From an uncultured Eubacteriales bacterium (GTDB lineage: Bacteria; Bacillota; Clostridia; Oscillospirales; Oscillospiraceae), in the NCBI GenBank assembly GCA_902475855.1, contig CABSBF010000004.1:10967-74966 (forward strand): a stretch of DNA of 64,000 nucleotides, written 5' to 3'. How positions within the stretch are numbered: position 1 is the first letter of the stretch; every line of letters begins with the position of its first letter. Below the pieces are notes generated by a model. The model made no database searches. It saw only the letters and a program-made list of their open reading frames with translations, and had not been told where the DNA came from. This document shows positions 36,400-44,189 of this stretch, in pieces. The translations under genes and the position numbers were made by a program.

Positions 36400-38136
36400 G
36401 TGCAGCAGCTTTTTTCTGCAATTTATGACTATTTTCAGTCCGACGGCGCACAGTTGGCCGAGGTCTTCTGCACGCTCTGGCGCTACATCGCGCCGCTGCT
36501 GGGAGTTCTGATCCTTTGGCGCTGTGCCGCGCCCCTGCTGAAATTCCGCCGCGAGCCGGAAACATGGGCATGGCTCGTCATGCCGGACGGCAACCAGCTT
36601 CCCATCACCCACTGGGAAAACATCATCGGCCGCGGCCGCGGCTGCGACATTGTGGTGGACTTCCCTACCGTTTCACGCAACCATGCCGTTCTGACGCGTT
36701 TTGATGACGGGAGCTGGTCTGTTACCGACATCGGTTCGCGGGGTGCCGTCATGGTCAATGGCGAGCAGACAGCGCTCAGCGCTGTCCAGTACGGCGACCG
36801 CATCAATCTTGGCGGTGTTGAAATGATCCTCACCCCCGTCACGCAGGAAGAACTGGAGGAGCAGCTCGCCACGCGCACCAAGCCCCAGAACATGGGCTCA
36901 CCTGCATTGACGCTCTTTTTGCTGATGCTCTTTCAGCTTTTCACGTCTGTTCAGTTCGTAACGCATTTGCAGCCCGAGGCCATGTCCTCGGCCGTTCTGG
37001 GCTTTACTGCACTGATTGCCGTGGAGTGGCTGCTGTTTTTCGCGCTGAAGCTGGCGCGCCGCAGCGGCTATGAGGTGGAAACACTCGCGTTCTTCCTTTC
37101 TACCATCGGCTTTGCGGTCATCGCCTCAGACGATGCGTCAAAGATCGGCAAGCAGCTCATCTGTCTGGTCGGCGGCGTTATTATTTATCTGATCATCGGC
37201 TGGTCTCTGCGCGATCTGGCGCGTGCAAAGCGCTTCCGCTATCTTGCCGCCGTCGGCGGGTTGCTTCTGCTGGCGGTCAACCTTGTGTTCGGCACGGAAA
37301 TCTATGGTGCGAAGAACTGGATCAAGATTGGCAGTTTTTCCTTTCAGCCCTCGGAGCTGGTCAAGCTGTGCTTCATCTATGTCGGTGCTTCGACAATGGA
37401 CCGCATCGTCACCAAGCGCAATCTGATTCTCTTCATCGCCTATTCCGCCGCAATCTGCGGCTGCCTGGCATTGATGAACGACTTCGGCACGGCGCTGATC
37501 TTCTTCGTTGCCTTCCTTGTGATCGCGTTCCTGCGCTCCGGCAGCTTTGCAACCATTGCGCTGGCCTGCGCTGCGACCGGCTTTGCGGGCGTTCTGGCCG
37601 TACGCTTCCGGCCTCACATTCTTCGGCGTTTTGCCACATGGGGACATGCATGGGATTATGCGCTCTCCTCCGGCTATCAGCAGACACGCGCAATGATGTG
37701 CATCGCCTCCGGCGGGCTTCTTGGCCTCGGTGCCGGCAACGGTTGGCTCAAATATGTCGCCGCTTCCGACACGGACCTTGTGTTCGGCTTTGTCTGCGAG
37801 GAATGGGGATTGATTCTCGGCATCGTCATGGTCGCCGCCATTGTCATTCTGGGCATATTCGTTGTACGCTCTGCCAGAGTCGGACGCAGCAGCTTCTACA
37901 CGATCGCCGCCTGTGCGGCCGTTTCCATTCTGATGATCCAAACCATTCTGAATGTGTTCGGTACCATGGATCTGCTTCCGCTGACCGGCGTGACCTTCCC
38001 CTTTGTTTCCAACGGCGGCTCCAGTATGCTCTCGTCCTGGGGGCTGATTGCCTTTATCAAGGCGGCGGATACACGTCAAAATGCCAGCTTCGCCGTCCGG
38101 ATGGTCAAGGCAGAGGAGGTGCAGCCATATGAATAA
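36400..38136 (+). CDS. FHA domain fused to FtsW/RodA/SpoVE-type glycosyltransferase
   Basis: A 578-residue membrane protein. After one N-terminal membrane segment (about 28-47) comes a cytoplasmic forkhead-associated domain at about 65-145 with all signature residues: GR at 77-78, SRNH at 92-95 and Asn120 in VNGE. FHA domains bind phosphothreonine. From about 164 it is a full SEDS protein of about ten membrane segments, with GAKNWIKIGSFSFQPSELVKLCFI, GLGAGN and the C-terminal PFVSNGGSSMLSSWGL; SEDS proteins polymerise peptidoglycan from lipid II together with a class B PBP. The start is GTG with GGAGGTGA 4 nt upstream. It overlaps the PBP gene by 8 nt, so the pair is coupled. Confidence 0.93.
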   Translation: MQQLFSAIYDYFQSDGAQLAEVFCTLWRYIAPLLGVLILWRCAAPLLKFRREPETWAWLVMPDGNQLPITHWENIIGRGRGCDIVVDFPTVSRNHAVLTRFDDGSWSVTDIGSRGAVMVNGEQTALSAVQYGDRINLGGVEMILTPVTQEELEEQLATRTKPQNMGSPALTLFLLMLFQLFTSVQFVTHLQPEAMSSAVLGFTALIAVEWLLFFALKLARRSGYEVETLAFFLSTIGFAVIASDDASKIGKQLICLVGGVIIYLIIGWSLRDLARAKRFRYLAAVGGLLLLAVNLVFGTEIYGAKNWIKIGSFSFQPSELVKLCFIYVGASTMDRIVTKRNLILFIAYSAAICGCLALMNDFGTALIFFVAFLVIAFLRSGSFATIALACAATGFAGVLAVRFRPHILRRFATWGHAWDYALSSGYQQTRAMMCIASGGLLGLGAGNGWLKYVAASDTDLVFGFVCEEWGLILGIVMVAAIVILGIFVVRSARVGRSSFYTIAACAAVSILMIQTILNVFGTMDLLPLTGVTFPFVSNGGSSMLSSWGLIAFIKAADTRQNASFAVRMVKAEEVQPYE

Positions 38137-39499
38137 GATTGCAAAACGCACCTGGTTTGCGCTGGCGCTGGCCGGAGTGCTCCTGCTGGGGCTTCTGATG
38201 ATCATTGTGCGCTATCTGCTTGATTCTCCGGATTGGGTAACTTTTCAGAACAGCCCGCATGTCTACACTGACGGCGTGATGAACAGCGGCCGCATCGTCG
38301 ATCGTTCCGGTACGTTGCTTCTCGACGCAACGAATGGCAAGACTTATGCCGAAAGCGGCACTTTGCGCCGCGCGATGCTCCATCTTCTGGGCGACCGTGA
38401 GGGCAACATTCCCGCTTTTCTGCTGGCGCAGTACGGCGACGAACTGATAGGCTTTGACCGCTTCAATGGCACCTACTCCACCGGAGACCGGGAGGGACGC
38501 ATGGAGCTCACGCTCAGCGCCGAGGCTCAGAAAGCCGCCTTAAATGCCCTGGACGGCCGCAAGGGAACGGTCGGAGTGTATAATTACAAAACAGGTGAAA
38601 TTCTTTGCATGGTGTCCTCCCCTACCTTTGACCCGGATGATGTTCCGGATGTAGCAGGCAACCCGGACACCTATGATGGAGTTTATGTAAACCGTTTTCT
38701 CTACGGGAATTACACGCCCGGCTCTATCTTTAAGCTGGTAACGGCTGCCGCCGCGCTGGAGCGCATTCCTGACATTGAGCAGCGCAGCTTCTTCTGCGAA
38801 GGAAGCGCGCAAGTCGGCGCGGAAACCGTGATCTGCAACGGGGTACACGGCGAGCAGAATTTCCAGGATGCGCTTGCAAATTCCTGCAACGTTGCTTTTG
38901 CGGAAATCGCTGCCGAACTCGGCCCGGATACACTGACCACATATGTCCGAAAGGCCGGAATTTTCTCCCGGCTTTCCTTTGACGGCACGAAGACCGCCGC
39001 AGGCAGCTTTGACCTTACCGGCGCAACAACCTATGAAGCAGCCTGGGCCGGCGTCGGCCAGTATACCGACCAGATCAATCCATGCCAGTATATGACCTAC
39101 ATGGGAGCGATCGCAAACGGCGGGCAGGCCGCAAGTCCTTATCTGGTACAAAAAGTATACTTTGGAGATTCCAGAAAATACAGTGCCTCCACTTCCCTGT
39201 GTGACCGCGCAGTTGACAGAGATACCGCCGACCGGCTTGCTGAGGTGATGCACTACACAGTGCAGAACGTCTATGGCGACTGGTATTTCAGCGGTCTGTA
39301 CGCCGGTGCAAAGTCCGGCACGGCCGAGGTCGGCAACGGGGAGCCCGCAAATGCCCTCTTTTCCGGCTTTGTACAGGATGATGACTACCCTCTGGCCTTC
39401 ATCGTCATCGTGGAAAAAGGCGGCGGCGGCGCCTCCACCTGCGTGCCGATCATCAGTCAGGTGCTCGATGCCTGCATCACCTCCATGAATATGGATTGA
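38129..39499 (+). CDS. Penicillin-binding protein, transpeptidase domain, no PASTA (class B type)
   Basis: D,D-transpeptidase that cross-links peptidoglycan outside the membrane. The 456-residue protein starts at the ATG at 38129, with GAGGAGG 9 nt upstream and MNKIAKRTWFALALAGVLLLG as the single membrane anchor. The active-site triad is complete: Ser199-x-x-Lys202 (GSIFKL), Ser252-Cys-Asn254 and Lys395-Ser-Gly-Thr (AKSGTAE). There is no glycosyltransferase domain and no PASTA domain, and it is short for a class B PBP, resembling PbpA of Actinobacteria. It is coupled to the FHA-SEDS gene, so the two should form a SEDS-PBP wall synthase. Confidence 0.93.
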   Translation: MNKIAKRTWFALALAGVLLLGLLMIIVRYLLDSPDWVTFQNSPHVYTDGVMNSGRIVDRSGTLLLDATNGKTYAESGTLRRAMLHLLGDREGNIPAFLLAQYGDELIGFDRFNGTYSTGDREGRMELTLSAEAQKAALNALDGRKGTVGVYNYKTGEILCMVSSPTFDPDDVPDVAGNPDTYDGVYVNRFLYGNYTPGSIFKLVTAAAALERIPDIEQRSFFCEGSAQVGAETVICNGVHGEQNFQDALANSCNVAFAEIAAELGPDTLTTYVRKAGIFSRLSFDGTKTAAGSFDLTGATTYEAAWAGVGQYTDQINPCQYMTYMGAIANGGQAASPYLVQKVYFGDSRKYSASTSLCDRAVDRDTADRLAEVMHYTVQNVYGDWYFSGLYAGAKSGTAEVGNGEPANALFSGFVQDDDYPLAFIVIVEKGGGGASTCVPIISQVLDACITSMNMD

Positions 39500-39526
39500 T
39501 CCTGCCGGGGTGCCAGACAGTCCGAG

Positions 39527-39567
39527 CCGGGGTGCGGATTCCTATAAGGAATCCGCACCCCGGTTTT
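39527..39567 (+). terminator. Terminator after the PBP gene
   Basis: A 17-bp perfect stem (CCGGGGTGCGGATTCCT and complement) with a 3-nt loop and TTTT. The next promoter element begins at its last T. Confidence 0.88.
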
Positions 39568-39594
39568 CACATTCCGCAAGAGACGGCATACAAT
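39567..39594 (+). promoter_or_regulatory. Sigma-E-like (mother-cell sporulation) promoter
   Basis: TCACATT (39567-39573), 13-nt spacer, CATACAAT (39587-39594). The Bacillus sigma-E consensus is about TCATATT, 13-15 nt, CATACAMT; here the -10 is an exact match and the -35 differs at one base. It precedes the Cys-rich gene at 39645 by 50 nt. No better sigma-A promoter is seen in the gap. Confidence 0.6.
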
Positions 39595-39644
39595 GTTGTG
39601 AAAGCACTTTTCTGCTTTTCATACTCTTAACAGGAGGTTATCTT

Positions 39645-40460
39645 ATGGCCGACAAAAGCACCGAGCCGGCCGTCTGCGGGGAGCCCCGCTCGGCCTGTAT
39701 CCATACGAATCAGATCGTAGACTCCTGTCTTGACAAGGATTGCGTGGACGATCTGCGCGTCTATCTCACCACCGAATCCCAAGCCGTTCTGAACCGCTCC
39801 ACCGGTGCAAAGACCCGCTGCGCGGAACTTCTGTTCGCGGATGTGGACGTGGATGCCCTGCGCTATAAGCGCGGCAGCTATTCCGTTGACATTACATTTT
39901 ATTACCGCATCCTTGGCGATGCCATTCTGGGCGGCACACGTCCGACGACCATCACCGGCCTTGCCATCTTCTCCAAGCGTGTCGTGCTTTATGGCGGCTG
40001 CGGTAAAGCCAAGAGCTTCCGCAGTACCGACGCCATTCCCGGCGCCGATGACATGCTTCACAGTGACCTCCCTGTGGCAATCGTCGATGTGCTTGACCCG
40101 ATGATTCTGGCCGGAAAGGTACGTGAGGTCTGCGACTGCCGCCGCTGCGAAACGGAGTTGACTGACATTCCCGCTTCCATCAAGGACTGTTTTGGAGAGG
40201 AACTGGTCCTGACCGGCGAATCCAAACGACTCTACGTCACGATCGGGCAGTTTTCCACCGTTCGTCTGGAGCGCGACACACAACTCTCCATTCCCATTTT
40301 GGAATACTGTATGCCGAAGCGCGAATGCTGTGATGAAGAGTGCTGCGAAGAGGATCCCTGTGAGCTCTTCAGCCGCATTGAGTTCCCCGTCCGTGCCTTT
40401 TTCCCGGATGGTTCATCCTGCGGCTGTCAGGAAAACGGCATCTGTCCCTGCGGAAGCTGA
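39645..40460 (+). CDS. Conserved clostridial Cys-rich protein, possibly spore-associated
   Basis: A 271-residue protein; I know this type as a conserved clostridial hypothetical family but cannot name a function. It is unusually rich in Cys, about 20, mostly at the two ends: C-x6-C and DSCLDKDCVDDLRVYL near the start, CDCRRCE near 165, and a C-terminal cluster ECCDEECCEEDPC and SCGCQENGICPCGS. The middle is a beta-rich, repeat-like fold (VDITFYYRILGDAILGG, RLYVTIGQFSTVRLERD) that vaguely resembles SPOCS-type spore proteins. No signal peptide or membrane segment. AGGAGG lies 7-8 nt before the ATG. The sigma-E-like promoter supports expression in the mother cell. Confidence 0.8.
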   Translation: MADKSTEPAVCGEPRSACIHTNQIVDSCLDKDCVDDLRVYLTTESQAVLNRSTGAKTRCAELLFADVDVDALRYKRGSYSVDITFYYRILGDAILGGTRPTTITGLAIFSKRVVLYGGCGKAKSFRSTDAIPGADDMLHSDLPVAIVDVLDPMILAGKVREVCDCRRCETELTDIPASIKDCFGEELVLTGESKRLYVTIGQFSTVRLERDTQLSIPILEYCMPKRECCDEECCEEDPCELFSRIEFPVRAFFPDGSSCGCQENGICPCGS

Positions 40461-40465
40461 TGCAA

Positions 40466-40502
40466 AAAACTTCCTCTGTTCCGATGGAACAGAGGAAGTT
40501 TT
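40466..40502. terminator. Bidirectional terminator between Cys-rich gene and mscS
   Basis: A perfect 17-bp stem (AAAACTTCCTCTGTTCC and complement) with a 3-nt loop and A/T runs on both sides, so it can stop both convergent transcripts. Confidence 0.88.
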
Positions 40503-40503
40503 C

Positions 40504-41301
40504 TTATTTTTCCACACGCACTTCAAGCTGCGGGAATGGAATGGTAATTCCCTGCGCATCAAATTCGCGGCGAATTTCCTCGTTGAGCGCAAATTTTGTC
40601 GCAACGAAGTTTTCGCTTTTTACCCAAAGCTGCAAATAATACTGTACGCTGCTGTCCTGAAACTCACTGAGATAGACAACCGGCTCCGTGCCTTCCAGGT
40701 ATTCCATACGCGACGCTGCCGTGAGAATCGCATTTTTGACTTTCTCGGTTGCATCCGCATAGGAGGCCGTCATATAAAGATCAATGCGGCGCTTTCCCTC
40801 GACGGAATAGTTGCAGATACGCGCGGAAGCCGCGTCACTGTTGGGGATGTAGATACGCTTTCCGTCCGGTGTGGCAATCTTGGTGTAGGACATGGTGATC
40901 TCCTCCACCGTGCCGGCATCACTGCCGATCTCGATGTAATCGCCTACATGGAACGGGTGCGTTGCCAGCAGCGAGATGCTGCCAACCACATTGGAAAGCG
41001 CATTCTGCACCGCCAGTGAAATTGCCAACGAGATCACACTGACCAACGCAACAAGAGAGCTTACGTCAATGCCCAGCGAGCTCGCCGCAATCAGCACCAG
41101 CAGCGAATACAACAGCACCCGCATCACCGTGCGGATAAAGCCGAACATCGTCCGGTCGAGCTTGGATCGGGTGAGGCCACGGTCAAACAGCTTCAGAAGC
41201 AGCCTGACCAGAATGATGCCAACAACCAGGATCAGAATTGCCGGAACCAGCTTTTGCAGCGTCAAAGACGCGAAAAAGGTCTTGATTTCCTGCCAGTTCA
41301 T
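40504..41301 (-). CDS. mscS: Small-conductance mechanosensitive channel (MscS family)
   Basis: Releases solutes upon osmotic downshock. The 265-residue protein has three membrane segments (about 15-35, 58-80, 85-110), with the pore-lining third helix reading VALVSVISLAISLAVQNALSNVVGS, the typical Ala/Gly-patterned TM3, followed by the beta domain GSISLLATHPFHVGDYIEI and the C-terminal alpha/beta part. The ATG at 41301 overlaps the ftsH stop by 4 nt, so it is co-expressed with ftsH, an uncommon pairing. Confidence 0.95.
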   Translation of the reverse strand: MNWQEIKTFFASLTLQKLVPAILILVVGIILVRLLLKLFDRGLTRSKLDRTMFGFIRTVMRVLLYSLLVLIAASSLGIDVSSLVALVSVISLAISLAVQNALSNVVGSISLLATHPFHVGDYIEIGSDAGTVEEITMSYTKIATPDGKRIYIPNSDAASARICNYSVEGKRRIDLYMTASYADATEKVKNAILTAASRMEYLEGTEPVVYLSEFQDSSVQYYLQLWVKSENFVATKFALNEEIRREFDAQGITIPFPQLEVRVEK

Positions 41302-43217
41302 TGTTCAACCTCCGGCTTGTTCCCATCAGCCTGCGCAGGCGCGGGCAGACGATGCGTATCGGCATTGACATAGGCCATCAGCTCATCGCCCGTGATCGTT
41401 TCCTTTTGCAGCAGATAGAGAGAAATCTCATCCAGCAGAGCGCGGTTTTCCTGCAAGAGCGATTTTGCATTTTCATAGCAGGTGTCAAGCAGCTTGTGAA
41501 TTTCACTGTCGGCATCGGCCGCCGTGCTCTGCGCACAGTCCATATAGGACTGCCCGTCGAGATATTCGTTGCCGCCGGCGGCCAGCGTCATCAGGCCGAT
41601 CTTGTCGCTCATACCAAACTGCGTGACCATCTTTCGGGCAAGATCGGTCGCACGCTGGATGTCATTGGCGGCGCCGGTCGTCTGGATGCCGAACACCGTC
41701 TGTTCCGCGGCGCGGCCGCCGAGGAGTGTCTGAAGCTGAATAAGCAGTTCTTCCTTGGAGTTCAGGTATTTCTCCTCCTCCGGCATCTGCATGGTGTAAC
41801 CCAGCGCACCGGAGGTATGCGGAACGATCGTGATCTTGGACACCGGCTGGCTGTGCTTGCGCAGGGCGGCAACCAGTGCGTGGCCGACCTCGTGATAGGC
41901 CACGATGCGTTTTTCGATATCTGTCAGGACAGTACCCTTCTTTTCGGTTCCTGCGATGACGGTTTCAAAAGAGACCAGCAGGTCCTCCTGATTGACCATC
42001 TGTCTGCCCTGACGGACAGCGCGCAGCGCCGCCTCGTTGACCAGATTGGCAAGATCCGCACCGACTGCGCCTGCCGTGGCCTGCGCCAGCTTCTTAAGAT
42101 CGACATCCTCCGCCAGCTTGATGTTGCGCGTGTGTACCAGGAGAGTCTGATAGCGCCCTTCCAGATTTGGACGGTCAACAACAATGCGGCGGTCAAACCG
42201 TCCGGCGCGCAGAAGCGCCTTATCAAGAATCTCCGGACGGTTCGTGGCCGCCAGAATGACTACGCCCTTGGAGGAGTCGAAGCCGTCAATTTCTGCAAGG
42301 AGCTGATTGAGGGTCTGCTCGCGCTCGTCATTTCCGCCGAATCTGGAATCGCGGCTGCGGCCGATGGCGTCGATCTCATCAACAAAGATGATTGCCGGGG
42401 CAACTTTAGATGCTTCTTTGAACAGATCGCGCACACGGCTTGCGCCGACACCCACAAACATCTCCACAAAGTCCGAACCGGAGATGGAAAAGAATGGCAC
42501 ATGTGCCTCGCCTGCGACTGCCTTGGCAAGCAGAGTCTTGCCGGTACCGGGAGAGCCGACCAGCAGCGCACCCTTCGGCAGCTTTGCGCCGATGGCAGTA
42601 TACTTTTTGGGATTGTGAAGGAAATCAATGATTTCCTGCAGGGATTCCTTTGCCTCGTCCTGGCCGGCAACATCCTTGAAGGTCACGCCGGTTTCCTTCT
42701 CCATATAGACCTTCGCCTTGCTTTTCCCGATGTTGCCGATACCGCCGAACCCATCGCCGCCGCCGTTTTTTGCCATCAGGAAGCGGCCGAGCAGGCTCAG
42801 GCCGAAGAACAGCAGCAGCGGAAACAGCAGCCACGAAAAAATCATGGAGCTCTGCTCAACGATTTTTCCGCTGAACTTCACGCCGTTCTCTTTGAGCTGC
42901 TGCACGACGGGCGTAAGATCAACATTGGGCAGAATCCCCGTATAATACACTGTTTTCAGGCGGGAATCGTCATCCTTTTTGAGAACGAAGTCAATGCGGT
43001 CTGCTTCGATCTGCACTTGACTGATCTCATCTCCGTTGAGCTTATCCAGAAAAGCATCATACGTAACCTCCTCCTGCTGTGAAGAGCGCAGGAAGTTGAT
43101 GAGCTGGTTTCCGAGGATTGTCACAATGATCACCGCAACGATAAGCCAGAGAATGGACAGCTTTGATTTGTTGTTATTGTCGTTCTCCGGGCGGCGCTTT
43201 GGGTCTTGATTTGCCAT
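41298..43217 (-). CDS. ftsH: ATP-dependent zinc metalloprotease FtsH
   Basis: Membrane-bound AAA+ protease that removes misfolded membrane proteins and regulatory proteins. I start at the ATG at 43217, which has GGAGG 7 nt upstream, giving 639 residues. Features in order: TM1 at about 25-45, an outer domain, TM2 near 120-140, AAA+ domain with Walker [10 protein letters not shown], Walker B IIFVDEID and the second region of homology [18 protein letters not shown], then the zinc site YHEVGHAL. No sporulation-specific insert is seen. The next gene, mscS, overlaps by 4 nt. Confidence 0.97.
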   Translation of the reverse strand: MANQDPKRRPENDNNNKSKLSILWLIVAVIIVTILGNQLINFLRSSQQEEVTYDAFLDKLNGDEISQVQIEADRIDFVLKKDDDSRLKTVYYTGILPNVDLTPVVQQLKENGVKFSGKIVEQSSMIFSWLLFPLLLFFGLSLLGRFLMAKNGGGDGFGGIGNIGKSKAKVYMEKETGVTFKDVAGQDEAKESLQEIIDFLHNPKKYTAIGAKLPKGALLVGSPGTGKTLLAKAVAGEAHVPFFSISGSDFVEMFVGVGASRVRDLFKEASKVAPAIIFVDEIDAIGRSRDSRFGGNDEREQTLNQLLAEIDGFDSSKGVVILAATNRPEILDKALLRAGRFDRRIVVDRPNLEGRYQTLLVHTRNIKLAEDVDLKKLAQATAGAVGADLANLVNEAALRAVRQGRQMVNQEDLLVSFETVIAGTEKKGTVLTDIEKRIVAYHEVGHALVAALRKHSQPVSKITIVPHTSGALGYTMQMPEEEKYLNSKEELLIQLQTLLGGRAAEQTVFGIQTTGAANDIQRATDLARKMVTQFGMSDKIGLMTLAAGGNEYLDGQSYMDCAQSTAADADSEIHKLLDTCYENAKSLLQENRALLDEISLYLLQKETITGDELMAYVNADTHRLPAPAQADGNKPEVEQ

Positions 43218-43252
43218 GGATTCTCCTCCCTTCGGCAAATTTATACGATAGA

Positions 43253-43281
43253 ATCATAGCATATTTTTCCCTTTTGTGCAA
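43253..43281 (-). promoter_or_regulatory. Putative sigma-A promoter of ftsH-mscS
   Basis: On the minus strand TTGCAC (43276-43281), 17-nt spacer, TATGAT (43253-43258), 36 nt before the start codon. Confidence 0.6.
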
Positions 43282-43341
43282 TGAAAAGTGTATCACGGCG
43301 CTGTAAAATTTCTATGAATTTCGAGAATTCAAAGCTGCCTG

Positions 43342-43370
43342 TTGTATCCGGCGTCTTTTTTTGCTATAAT
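43342..43370 (+). promoter_or_regulatory. Sigma-A promoter of rlmB
   Basis: TTGTAT (43342-43347), 17-nt spacer, exact TATAAT (43365-43370), 41 nt before the rlmB ATG. Confidence 0.7.
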
Positions 43371-43410
43371 AGAGCCCAGAAACATATTCTATGACAGAGT
43401 TGGAGCTTTT

Positions 43411-44184
43411 ATGAAAAACGAGAGAGAATTTACAAAAGATACCCCCGCACCTGCGGAGGATATGATTGAAGGCCGCAACGCCATAACGGAAGCCATTCGC
43501 AGTGGCCGCACCATCAACAAGGTCTTCCTGGCCGACGGCGATACCGATCGCGCGTTGGGCCGTTTGGCCGCAATGGCCAAGGAAGCCGGTGCCGTCGTCG
43601 TGCGCATCGACCGCCGGAAGCTCAATGAGATGAGCCTGACGGGAGCGCATCAGGGCATCATCGCCTCGGTCGCCGTCCATGACTACGCAACGATAGATGA
43701 TATCCTCGCCGCAGCGGAGGCAAAGGGTGAGGCGCCTCTGATCGTCCTGTGCGACGAGCTGTCCGACCCGCATAATTTGGGCGCGATCCTGCGCACCGCG
43801 GAATGTGCCGGGGCGCACGGCGTAATCATCCCCAAGCGCCGCAGCGTCGGTTTGACCGCCGTGGTCGGCAAGGCCTCCGCCGGTGCAGTAGAATACATGC
43901 CCGTGGCGCGTGTTTCCAATCTTACCGCCGCCATTCGTGAGCTCAAGCAGCGCGGTGTCTGGATTTTCGGCACTGCCGCAGACGGCGCAGTTCCCCTCTA
44001 TTCCGCCGACCTGAAGGGGCCTGCCGCCATTGTGATCGGCAACGAGGGAGTCGGCATGAGCCGCATTGTCGCCGATAGCTGCGATTTTAAGGTAAGTATT
44101 CCAATGAAGGGCCGTATTTCATCCTTGAACGCCTCCGCAGCGGCAGCCATTCTGCTCTACGAAGCCGTCAGACAGAGAGGATAA
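43411..44184 (+). CDS. rlmB: 23S rRNA 2'-O-methyltransferase, RlmB type
   Basis: SPOUT methyltransferase that modifies a guanosine of 23S rRNA (G2251 in the well-studied relative). The 257-residue product starts at the ATG at 43411, with GGAG 5 nt upstream; 23 upstream codons are open but overlap the promoter. It has the L30e-like N-terminal RNA-binding domain (MIEGRNAITEAIRSGRTINKVFLA) and the SPOUT motifs DPHNLGAILRTAECAG, VIGNEGVGMSRI and IPMKGRISSLNASAAAAIL. It lies 5 nt before the pseudo-ATPase gene, so they form one transcript. Confidence 0.95.
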   Translation: MKNEREFTKDTPAPAEDMIEGRNAITEAIRSGRTINKVFLADGDTDRALGRLAAMAKEAGAVVVRIDRRKLNEMSLTGAHQGIIASVAVHDYATIDDILAAAEAKGEAPLIVLCDELSDPHNLGAILRTAECAGAHGVIIPKRRSVGLTAVVGKASAGAVEYMPVARVSNLTAAIRELKQRGVWIFGTAADGAVPLYSADLKGPAAIVIGNEGVGMSRIVADSCDFKVSIPMKGRISSLNASAAAAILLYEAVRQRG

Positions 44185-44189
44185 CTTCT

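Noticed and set aside
37138..38205. A 355-residue minus-strand open frame in the FtsW gene
   Set aside because: Antisense shadow with a composition like translated complement (rich in His, Gln and Asp) and no ribosome-binding site.
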